Assembly: GCA_011046415.1 (NCBI GenBank)
Contig: DSAP01000093.1
Span: forward strand, 1-38,563
DNA length: 38,563 nucleotides
Reading direction: 5' to 3'
DNA from: a bacterium
GTDB taxonomy: Bacteria; Zhuqueibacterota; QNDG01; JABMRT01
The notes below the pieces were generated by a model. It had not been told where the DNA came from, did not search any database, and worked only from the letters and a program-made list of their open reading frames with translations. Position numbers and translations under genes: made by a program. Shown piece after piece: positions 31,761 to 38,563 of the stretch (the stretch's first letter is position 1; every line of letters starts with the position of its first letter).

Positions 31761-32628
31761 GTATGCCCTCCTTATTTTGGCGTGCCGCATCGTCCGAAAG
31801 ATGTCCCTGGCTGCCGCGCTGAGGACCGCGAATGCGCTCGGGGATGCGACTTTCCGCATTCTCAGAATCCGCAGGTGCGTCACCGAGGAAAACCTGCGGG
31901 CGGCGTTTCCCGAAAAGCGTCCCGGCGAAATCGAAGAGATCGCGCGGAGCGCGTACCGGCATGCGGCCCGGACGGGGATCGAGCTGATCCGGGGTCCGGC
32001 CGAGGGGAAAGAAGGACTGCTCGGCCGCGTCCGGTTCGTACGCCGGGAGCTTTTGGACGAGGCTCTTGAGGCGGGCAGGGGCGCGGTGCTGCTGACCGGA
32101 CATTTCGGAAACTGGGAATTATTCGGAGCGGCGCTGGTCCATGCGGGATATCCGGTCTCGTTCGTCGTCCGCGAACAGAACAACCGGATGACGGACCGGG
32201 TGATCAACGGGATACGGACACAGACCGGGGCCGAGGTGATCCCCCTCGGCATGGCCATCCGGGGCGTGATCCGGAATCTGAGGGCGAACAAATTTGTGGC
32301 GCTGGTGGCCGACCAGGACGCCGGACGGCGCGGCGTCTTCGTCGAGTTCTTCGGACGTCCATCCTCGACGGCCGCGGGGCCTGCGGCGCTGGCCATCAAG
32401 ACCGGCGCGCCGGTCTTGTTCGGCTACGCTGTCCGCGAAGCGCGGGGACGGCATGTCCTTTACGCCGAATCCATTCCGGTACCTGCCGGTTTGACTGAAG
32501 AGGAGACCGTCCGTACGGTGCTTCAGGACTATTCGGACCAGCTCGAGAGGCGGATCCGGGAGCATCCGGATCACTGGTTCTGGATGCATAAACGCTGGAA
32601 AACACGGATTCCGGAACAAGCCGGGTGA
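31720..32628 (+). CDS. LpxL/HtrB-family lysophospholipid (lipid A type) acyltransferase
   Basis: The 302-residue protein has the HX4E active-site motif (H128 and E133 in GHFGNWELFG) and other family stretches (EENLRAAFPE, VADQDAGRRGVFVEFFGRP, HWFWMHKRWK). It would add a secondary acyl chain to a lipid A precursor at the inner membrane. The start at 31720 keeps the usual amphipathic N-terminus (RHYIEYALLILACRIV); a start at 31801 would avoid overlap with the peptidase gene but remove that part. With gmhA and the GT9 enzyme it supports a lipopolysaccharide-type outer membrane. Confidence 0.87.
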   Translation: MKSRTLKKTRHYIEYALLILACRIVRKMSLAAALRTANALGDATFRILRIRRCVTEENLRAAFPEKRPGEIEEIARSAYRHAARTGIELIRGPAEGKEGLLGRVRFVRRELLDEALEAGRGAVLLTGHFGNWELFGAALVHAGYPVSFVVREQNNRMTDRVINGIRTQTGAEVIPLGMAIRGVIRNLRANKFVALVADQDAGRRGVFVEFFGRPSSTAAGPAALAIKTGAPVLFGYAVREARGRHVLYAESIPVPAGLTEEETVRTVLQDYSDQLERRIREHPDHWFWMHKRWKTRIPEQAG

Positions 32629-32670
32629 AACGCCCCGTCGCAGTGTAAAAAAGATCGGAGAGATTGTCTC

Positions 32671-33609
32671 ATGAGGATCAGCGGTTTTTCTTTCGTCCGG
32701 AACGGGAGCAAGCTGTACTATCCCGTCGTCGAATCCATCCGATCCATTTTGCCGATTGTGGATGAATTCGTCATCGCGGTCGGCGAGGGGGATCCCGACG
32801 ACGACACCCGGGAGCGGATCGCAGCCATCGGAGATCCCAGGATCCGGATCATCGACACCCGATGGGAAGAGAAATACTTTAAAAAAGGCATCATCAACGC
32901 CCTGCAGACCGATGTCGCGAAGGCGGCCTGCCGGGGTGACTGGCTCTTCTATCTGCAGGCGGACGAAGTCGTCCACGAGAAGGACCTGCCCGCCATCCAG
33001 GCCTGCTGCGAGGCGTTGCTGGACCGGGAAGAGGTGGAGGGGTTGCTGTTCCGGTACCGGCATTTCTGGGGCGATTACGACCATTTCCACATCAGCCATG
33101 GATGGTATCCCCGGGAGATCCGGATCGTCCGCAACCGTCCGAATATCCATTCCTGGCAGAGCGCCCAGTCTTTCCGGCGTTTTACCCATTACGACAATCC
33201 CCGTCAACCCGGCGGTCACCATAAACTGTTCGTGGCCCCGGTCGACGCGGAAATCTATCATTACGGCTGGGTGCGGCCCCCGCACCTGATGCAGAACAAG
33301 CGACGCGCACTCGATTCCGTGCACTGGGGGTTGCGGCGCGTCGACGCCATGTACGCCGGTGCACCCGCGGAATTCGATTACGGCCCGCTCGACCGCCTGG
33401 GACGCTTTTCCGGAACCCATCCGGCCGTGATGAAGGAACGGATCGCATCCATGGATTGGGCGCACAAACTCCGGCAGTCGGGCGCCCCCGACCCCCGCCG
33501 CGCGCCGCACAAACACGAGACGGCAAGATACCGGTTCCTCACCGCGCTCGAACGCCTGGCCGGCCGGGAGATCGGCGGGTTCAGGAATTACCACCTGCTG
33601 AGTTCCTGA
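32671..33609 (+). CDS. Glycosyltransferase family 2-like protein
   Basis: The 312-residue protein has a GT-A fold opening (MRISGFSFVRNGSKLYYP, then VDEFVIAVGEGDPDDDTRE) and an acidic nucleotide-sugar site in LFYLQADEVVHE. The C-terminal half, with HGWYPREIRIVRN and GGHHKLFV, is of a kind often seen in lipopolysaccharide or glycan clusters. No membrane segment is seen, so it probably works at the cytoplasmic face of the inner membrane. Donor and acceptor are unknown. ATG 32671 follows GGAGAG at a normal distance. The next gene begins 63 bases on, in the same frame. Confidence 0.8.
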   Translation: MRISGFSFVRNGSKLYYPVVESIRSILPIVDEFVIAVGEGDPDDDTRERIAAIGDPRIRIIDTRWEEKYFKKGIINALQTDVAKAACRGDWLFYLQADEVVHEKDLPAIQACCEALLDREEVEGLLFRYRHFWGDYDHFHISHGWYPREIRIVRNRPNIHSWQSAQSFRRFTHYDNPRQPGGHHKLFVAPVDAEIYHYGWVRPPHLMQNKRRALDSVHWGLRRVDAMYAGAPAEFDYGPLDRLGRFSGTHPAVMKERIASMDWAHKLRQSGAPDPRRAPHKHETARYRFLTALERLAGREIGGFRNYHLLSS

Positions 33610-33672
33610 CCCCATCGGGGGATTCCACAAAAGGAGACGGGGACGAGACAAACCGAAAAAAAAGACAGGAGA

Positions 33673-34416
33673 TTGCCGGTTTCCGTGGTAATCCTCGCGC
33701 TCAACGAGGCAGACGTGATCGGCCGGTGTCTCGCATCCGCGGCCTGGGCCGACGAGATTCTGGTGGCGGACACGGGGTCCACGGACGCCACGCCCCAAAT
33801 CATCCGGGCAGCCGGGGCACGCCTGCTCCGCCTGCCGTGGGAAGGATTCGGGACGACCCGGCAGAAGGCCGTGGCCTCGGCTTCTCACGACTGGATTTTC
33901 TCCCTGGATGCGGACGAGGAAGTGACCGAAGCGCTGAGGCGCGAGATCGAGGCGTTTCTGTCCCAAATTCCCCCGCCGGTCCCGGCGTGCCGGATCCGCA
34001 GGCGATCCTCCTATCTCGGCCGCTGGATCCGCTTCAGCGGGTGGCAGTCGGATGCGCCGGTCCGTCTCTTCGACCGGAAGGCCGGAACCTACAATGACCG
34101 GCCGGTCCACGAATCGGTACGCATTCCCGGACGCAAGCAGACGCTGGACGGACCGTTGCTCCACTATACCTATCCCACGCTCCGTTCCCATGTCGAGAAA
34201 ATCAACCGGTACAGCGACCTGGGAGCCGAACTTCTTTATACCCGGGGAAAACGCACGACTCCCGCGGGCGCGTTCCTCCGCGGATTCCTGAAATTCCTCA
34301 AGATGTACGGGTTGCGCGGCGGTTTCATGGACGGCCGTGAAGGATACATTCTCGCGCGCATTTCGGCGTTCGGGGTGACGCTGAAGTATCTGAAACTCTG
34401 GCGGAAAAGCCGGTGA
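33673..34416 (+). CDS. Glycosyltransferase family 2, WaaE/KdtX-like
   Basis: The 247-residue protein begins with VSVVILALNEADVIGRCL, has the DTGSTDATPQ and SLDADEEVTEAL sugar-nucleotide motifs, and the RRSSYLGRWIRFSGWQSD stretch seen in WaaE/KdtX-type transferases of the lipopolysaccharide core. The true start is unclear: TTG 33673 lies only one base after GGAG, GTG 33685 is 13 bases away, and an in-frame ACG at 33643 has AAGGAG six bases upstream but is not a normal start. Its stop overlaps the GTG start of the next gene (GTGA). Confidence 0.87.
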   Translation: MPVSVVILALNEADVIGRCLASAAWADEILVADTGSTDATPQIIRAAGARLLRLPWEGFGTTRQKAVASASHDWIFSLDADEEVTEALRREIEAFLSQIPPPVPACRIRRRSSYLGRWIRFSGWQSDAPVRLFDRKAGTYNDRPVHESVRIPGRKQTLDGPLLHYTYPTLRSHVEKINRYSDLGAELLYTRGKRTTPAGAFLRGFLKFLKMYGLRGGFMDGREGYILARISAFGVTLKYLKLWRKSR

Positions 34417-35540
34417 ACATCCTGCATCTGGACGACACGATCATGTGGCGGGGCGGTCAGCAGCAGGCGTGGCTGCTTCACCGGGGACTGATTCGCCGGG
34501 GGGTGCACTCCGTGATCGCGGCCCCGCCTGAATCGGAGATGGCCCGACGCTGTGCGAAAGATGACCTGCCCTTTCTTCCTCTCGATATCCGGGGCGAGGC
34601 GGATTTGCGCGCCGTGTTCCGCCTTAGGCGGATCGCCGTCCGGCAGGGAATCACGATCTGCCATGCCCACACCGCCCATGCGCTGTCCGCGGCCCTTGGC
34701 CTCCGGATGATCCATCCCGCCGTCCGTCTCATCGCGTCCCGCCGCGTCGTCTTCCGGGTCCGGAAACCCCTGATCGGCGCGATCAAGTATAACAACCGGT
34801 TCGTGGACCGGGTGGTCTGTGTGTCGGACGCCATTCGTCGACTTCTCACCGACGACGGTGTGACGCCCGGGAAATGCGTCACCATCCACAGCGGAATCGA
34901 CCCAGACCGGTTTAAAACGGAAAATCCGGGAGATCTGCGAAGCCGGCTGGGCATTCCGTCCCGCCATCTCGTCGCGGGCACGGTGGCGGCTCTGACCGGC
35001 GAAAAGGATTATCCCACCCTGCTCAGGTCCGCGGCGGCCGTGATATCCCGGATGCCGGACGTGACCTTCGTGGCGGTCGGCGACGGCCCCGAGGCGGAAC
35101 GGATCCGCGCCCTGGCGGATTCTCTCCACCTTAAGAAGCGGTTCCTGTTTACGGGATACCGGCCGGACGTCGGCCGCTATCTCAATCTCTTCGACTGTTT
35201 CGTGCTGACTTGCCGCCGGGAGGGGCTCGGGACATCCCTGCTGGACGCGCAGGCCTGGGGCCTGCCGGTGGTGGCGACGCGGACCGGCGGCATTCCCGAG
35301 ATCGTTGAGGACGGGGTCACCGGATTCCTGGTCCCCCCCGGTTCTCCGGGCGAGACGGCGGACGCCCTGCTGCGTATCCTGAGGAATCCCGCCCTGCGCC
35401 GGAGTATGGGCGATGCGGCGCGGCGTCATGTCCTCCGGTTCACGGCGGACCGGATGGTGGAACAGACGCTGGCCCTTTATCGTTCCCTGTCAGAACCGGG
35501 ATGCGGCGACGTCCGGGAGGCTGAAGGAAGAATCGTTTGA
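34413..35540 (+). CDS. Glycosyltransferase family 4 (GT-B fold)
   Basis: The 375-residue protein has a Rossmann-like N-terminal domain (MNILHLDDTIMWRGGQQQAW) and a C-terminal donor domain with GTVAALTGEKDYPTLLRS, FTGYRPDVGRYLNLFD, and the acidic site REGLGTSLLDAQAWGLPVVA followed by TRTGGIPEIVEDGVTGFLV. This is the GT4 retaining-transferase pattern. It probably adds a sugar to the outer core or another surface glycan; the sugar is unknown. It starts with GTG overlapping the previous stop, so the two transferases are translationally coupled. Confidence 0.9.
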   Translation: MNILHLDDTIMWRGGQQQAWLLHRGLIRRGVHSVIAAPPESEMARRCAKDDLPFLPLDIRGEADLRAVFRLRRIAVRQGITICHAHTAHALSAALGLRMIHPAVRLIASRRVVFRVRKPLIGAIKYNNRFVDRVVCVSDAIRRLLTDDGVTPGKCVTIHSGIDPDRFKTENPGDLRSRLGIPSRHLVAGTVAALTGEKDYPTLLRSAAAVISRMPDVTFVAVGDGPEAERIRALADSLHLKKRFLFTGYRPDVGRYLNLFDCFVLTCRREGLGTSLLDAQAWGLPVVATRTGGIPEIVEDGVTGFLVPPGSPGETADALLRILRNPALRRSMGDAARRHVLRFTADRMVEQTLALYRSLSEPGCGDVREAEGRIV

Positions 35541-35641
35541 ATCACAACCGGATTGTCTTTGTTTTGCACCCGGTATTTTCTTAAATTTATTTTTTCAGGG
35601 ACCGGGCACCGTGGGTCCCATGATCCAGAATCCGGCGGAGG

Positions 35642-36667
35642 ATGCGACAATCCTTGCAATCCATTTTGTTCATACAAACCGCATTTCTCGGGGATGCCAT
35701 CCTGAGCACCCCGCTGATCGGGGCCCTTTCGTCCCGTTTTCCGGAAGCGTCCATCGACGTCGTGGCCATCCCCCAGACGGAACCGGTGTTCCGGCATCAT
35801 CCGGATGTGCGGCGTGTGCTCGTGTTCGACAAGCGGAATCCCCTGCTGAAACCGGCGATGTTTCTCGATCTGGTGCGCGGTATACGCGGTGAAGCGTATA
35901 CCCTCGGGGTATCGGCCACACGGTCTGCCACTTCCGCCCTGCTCATGCGGCTGGGGAAGATTCCCAGCAGGGTGGGGTTCCGGGGGCAGAAGGGACTGAC
36001 CGATCCGGTCCGCCCTCCCCGCGGTTTGCACATGCGGCACCGGTACCTGTCTCTGATGCGTCCGTTCGGCGGGACGTCGTGGCCCGACCAGACGGTTCTT
36101 TCCTGGGCGCCCGAACACGATGAGACCGCCGGCCGGTTACTGGAGGATGAAAAGGGGTGCCGGTTCCTCGTGGGGGTGGCCCCGGGTTCGGTCCGGGCGA
36201 CGAAACGGTGGCCCGGGGCGTATTACACCCGTCTCGTCGCCTTACTGGAATCCCGGGGCGTCCGGGTCGTTCTCCTGGGCAGCCCGGAGGAACGCGGCCT
36301 GTGCCGGCGTATCGCGTCCCGCGCCGGTACGGACAGCCCCGTCCTGGCGGGACGGACCGGGATCCTCGAAGCCGCGGCGGTCATCCGGCGGCTCGATCTG
36401 ATGATCACCAACGACAGCGCGCCGCTCCATATGGCCGATGCAGTCAAGACGCCCGTGTTCGCGTTCTTCGGCCCCACGGTGAGGCGTTTCGGCTGCACGC
36501 CGTACCGGCCGGACGACCGGGTTCTCGAAATCGATCTCCCGTGCCGTCCCTGTTCCAAACACGGCGGGCGGGTTTGTCCGCGTTTCCATTTCCGGTGCAT
36601 GCGCGAACAGACACCGGACGCGGTCTGCGACGCCGTCCTTCAATTCCTGGAGAAGCGCCATGCCTAA
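35642..36667 (+). CDS. Lipopolysaccharide heptosyltransferase, GT9 family
   Basis: The 341-residue protein follows the WaaF/WaaC pattern: LFIQTAFLGDAILSTPLIGA at the N-terminus, GVAPGSVRATKRWPGAYYT in the middle, and NDSAPLHMADAVKTPVFAFF with a cysteine-rich PCRPCSKH segment near the end. It would transfer heptose from ADP-heptose, and gmhA in this window supplies the first enzyme of that donor's route. The ATG at 35642 touches GGAGG directly; TTG at 35654 is a possible alternative. A 101-base gap before it may hold an internal promoter. Its end overlaps the ATP-grasp gene by eight bases. Confidence 0.9.
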   Translation: MRQSLQSILFIQTAFLGDAILSTPLIGALSSRFPEASIDVVAIPQTEPVFRHHPDVRRVLVFDKRNPLLKPAMFLDLVRGIRGEAYTLGVSATRSATSALLMRLGKIPSRVGFRGQKGLTDPVRPPRGLHMRHRYLSLMRPFGGTSWPDQTVLSWAPEHDETAGRLLEDEKGCRFLVGVAPGSVRATKRWPGAYYTRLVALLESRGVRVVLLGSPEERGLCRRIASRAGTDSPVLAGRTGILEAAAVIRRLDLMITNDSAPLHMADAVKTPVFAFFGPTVRRFGCTPYRPDDRVLEIDLPCRPCSKHGGRVCPRFHFRCMREQTPDAVCDAVLQFLEKRHA

Positions 36668-37730
36668 ACGAATTCTCCTCCTCACCGATGACGACGGATT
36701 CTTCGGACAGACGCGGAAACCCTGGGTCTCCCTGGATTCCGGCCGGATGGCCTGCCTGCTCCGGGACGCGGGCTTTTTCGTGGAAGTCCGTCCCTTGTAC
36801 GACATCATGAACGGCAAAGGGGTCATCCGGGACACCGCCATTTTCTATACCTTCAGCCAGAAGGAGAATGCCAGACAATATATCAAGGATCTGTTGACCT
36901 TCCTCGACAACGGGACGAACCGCCTCATCCCCTCTCTCGACTTGCTGCGCTGCCATGAAAACAAGGGCTTTCAGGAATTGTACAAGCGAAAGTACGGTAT
37001 CTCCTCCCTGCCGGCCTGGTACTTCGCCCGGCCGGAACAGACTGAACGCGTGGATTTGCCCTTTCCTCTGGTACTGAAGGACGTCTGCGGGACCAACGGC
37101 AAGGCCGTCTATCTGGTGGGCGACCGCCGGAGCCTGCGCCGTCAGCTCCGGAAGCATTTCACGCGGGTCTCCCTGCCCGTCCGGTTCGATCTCTTCCGGC
37201 GCCGGTATTTCAGGAAAGCCAGGCATTATCCCGAATATCCGGATTACAGCAACGAAAAAGACTACCTTCAATACCGGTCATACATCCGGGAGGAGAGCAA
37301 TTTCATCCTGCAGGCCTTCGTGCCCGGCCTGACTTCCGATTACCGGGTCCTGGCGGTTCACGACCGGTATTTCGTCATGCGCAGGAGAAACCGCAAGAAC
37401 GACTTCAGGGCCAGCGGGGCCAAACGGTTCGAGTTCGATTTCGACCCGGATCCGGCCCTACTGGATTTCGCCCGTTCGGTCTACAGGCGCTGCGACACCC
37501 CCTTTCTGTCCATGGATCTCTGTGAAAGCGACCGGCATTTTCACCTGCTCGAGTTCCAGGCGCTGCATTTCGGGATGAGCGTGGTCAGCAAAAACCGGGG
37601 ATACTGGACCGGTTCCGCGGGATCCTGGGCGTTTGTGGAAGCCCGTTTCGGTCTCGAGGAAACGATGGTATACGGCCTATGCAGATATCTGGACTCCAGG
37701 GAGCGGACAGGTCCCGGGGACACCGCATGA
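36660..37730 (+). CDS. ATP-grasp enzyme of the surface-glycan cluster
   Basis: The 356-residue protein looks like a RimK-type ATP-grasp ligase. An ATP-binding lysine lies in FPLVLKDVCGTNGK (K140), followed by LQAFVPG (217-223), DYRVLAV (227-233) and the RRRNRKNDFRASGAKR stretch (241-256). The acidic metal site is probably in FLSMDLCESDRHFHLLEFQ. ATP-grasp enzymes join a carboxylate to an amine or similar group, so a peptide, amino-acid or sugar modification is possible. The N-terminal 90 residues are not recognised. It overlaps the heptosyltransferase by eight bases and the next gene by four. Substrate unknown. Confidence 0.75.
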   Translation: MPKRILLLTDDDGFFGQTRKPWVSLDSGRMACLLRDAGFFVEVRPLYDIMNGKGVIRDTAIFYTFSQKENARQYIKDLLTFLDNGTNRLIPSLDLLRCHENKGFQELYKRKYGISSLPAWYFARPEQTERVDLPFPLVLKDVCGTNGKAVYLVGDRRSLRRQLRKHFTRVSLPVRFDLFRRRYFRKARHYPEYPDYSNEKDYLQYRSYIREESNFILQAFVPGLTSDYRVLAVHDRYFVMRRRNRKNDFRASGAKRFEFDFDPDPALLDFARSVYRRCDTPFLSMDLCESDRHFHLLEFQALHFGMSVVSKNRGYWTGSAGSWAFVEARFGLEETMVYGLCRYLDSRERTGPGDTA

Positions 37731-38563
37731 TTCCCGCCTATTATCTGATCAAGTGGCCCTACCGGTTGGGATGCCGGGTGGCGGACCGGTTCCGCGGGCG
37801 GCCCGCGCTGGCCGTCTATTGCACCGGGCCGCTCGACCGGGTCGTCCTGCTCCCCGTGATGCGCCACCTGCCGCCGGCCCTCTGGGTCTCGGGGAACGGC
37901 CGCACCGCCCGCCATCTCCGTTCCGAAGGGCTCGCCGCCGTGCGGTACCCGGTTTTCCCCCGCGTGGTGATCATGGCCCGTCATGCCCAGTACCGGTTCC
38001 CGGATACCGGCGTGTTCAAGGTGGGATTCCGGCACGGCGCCTACCATTTCAAGCAATTCGCCGGCACCGCCTACTACAATGCATTCGACCTCTATTTCAT
38101 GACCAGCCGGGCCGATGTGGAGGCGGGGCGTAAACGGGGAATCCGGAGCGCCCGGTCTGCGGGATTCCCCAAACTCGATCCGGCATTCGACGGCACCTGG
38201 AACCGGGAAACCCTGATGCCGTACGCCGGACGGGCGGGTCTGCTTCCCGGACGGCCCACGGTCCTGATGACCGCCACCTGGGACCGCTCGGGCATGTCGG
38301 CCGTCGGCCGGTGGCTCCCGGTTCTGCCCCGGCTCGCCGCAGCCATGAACGTCATGGTCACGGTCCATCCATTCACCTCCCGTTCCTGCCTGAAATCCCT
38401 GTCCGGCACGCCGGGCGTCTTCCTGATCCGTGAGGCGGATACCCTGCCCTATCTCATGCTTTCGGATGTCGTGGTGGGCGACACCAGTTCCATCCTGGCG
38501 GAGGCCTGCGCCCTGAACAAACCGATGGTCACCTTCCGGGTCCCCCAGGCCCGGAGGTCCCTC
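37727..38563 (+). CDS. CDP-glycerol glycerophosphotransferase-like protein (5' part, cut by window end)
   Basis: The frame is open from ATG 37727 to the window edge (279 codons). It shows the blocks of the GT-B glycerophosphate/ribitol-phosphate transferases: FRHGAYHFK, a GFPKLD turn, VLMTATWDRSG, VTVHPF and DVVVGDTSSILAEACALNKP. Such enzymes add polyol phosphates to wall teichoic acids in Gram-positives and to some surface glycans in Gram-negatives. The alternative is another GT-B transferase related to sialyl- or UDP-GlcNAc epimerase-type folds. It overlaps the ATP-grasp stop by four bases, so the two genes probably act in the same step series. The C-terminus is outside the window. Confidence 0.68.
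   Translation, partial: MIPAYYLIKWPYRLGCRVADRFRGRPALAVYCTGPLDRVVLLPVMRHLPPALWVSGNGRTARHLRSEGLAAVRYPVFPRVVIMARHAQYRFPDTGVFKVGFRHGAYHFKQFAGTAYYNAFDLYFMTSRADVEAGRKRGIRSARSAGFPKLDPAFDGTWNRETLMPYAGRAGLLPGRPTVLMTATWDRSGMSAVGRWLPVLPRLAAAMNVMVTVHPFTSRSCLKSLSGTPGVFLIREADTLPYLMLSDVVVGDTSSILAEACALNKPMVTFRVPQARRSL

Overview
This window reads as chromosomal DNA from a GC-rich, Gram-negative, probably uncultured bacterium. The outer-membrane side is inferred from a lipid A-type acyltransferase, an ADP-heptose pathway gene (gmhA), a GT9 heptosyltransferase and a DUF6588-like barrel protein. A bacterial group II-type geranylgeranylglyceryl phosphate synthase, the LacI-type regulator with a 'GTVDRV' helix and the DUF6588-like protein all point loosely to the FCB superphylum (Bacteroidota and relatives or a candidate phylum). 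No rRNA is present, so the lineage cannot be fixed.

Layout. At 1-1.3 kb there is the tail of an unidentified gene and a secreted protein made of two beta-galactosidase-type sugar-binding domains. From 1.3 to 30.5 kb nearly everything is on the minus strand. In transcription order this part holds two tRNA-Ser genes and gltX; a xylose block (LacI-type regulator, sodium/sugar symporter, xylA, xylB); a tRNA block with tadA; tRNA-Ser(CGA), tRNA-Ser(GGA), tRNA-Ala and the large SRP RNA; dnaX-ybaB-recR; pgsA-pgpA-cinA; thpR-recA-recX; alaS; GGGP synthase, a PHP phosphatase, gmhA and a BatA/VWA protein; a DUF6588-like protein; a ferredoxin-like protein with pth and a SUI1/YciH factor; and a GH5 lipoprotein. 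A plus-strand cold-shock gene with a long leader interrupts this run. From 30.8 kb to the end the plus strand carries a surface-glycan cluster: MA-type peptidase, LpxL-like acyltransferase, three glycosyltransferases, a heptosyltransferase, an ATP-grasp enzyme and a CDP-glycerol-transferase-like protein cut by the window edge.

How the genes fit together. The xylose block is a complete regulator/uptake/isomerase/kinase set and matches the plant-polysaccharide theme of the GH5 gene. GmhA starts the ADP-heptose pathway that would feed the GT9 enzyme in the glycan cluster. tRNA-Arg(ACG) lies 14 nt upstream of tadA, whose product deaminates that anticodon. thpR-recA-recX-alaS and dnaX-ybaB-recR are conserved recombination and replication neighbourhoods.

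I found no CRISPR array, insertion sequence or recognisable new defence system. The most unusual observations are: a pth gene frameshifted inside a run of nine G; a GH5 lipoprotein whose only well-placed start is AUA; a decayed RelE/ParE toxin filling the recX-alaS gap; drifting low-complexity 'phrase' DNA in several spacers that also encodes the RecX tail; tRNA-Ala placed 8 nt from the SRP RNA; and an archaeal-type ether-lipid enzyme linked to alaS and gmhA.
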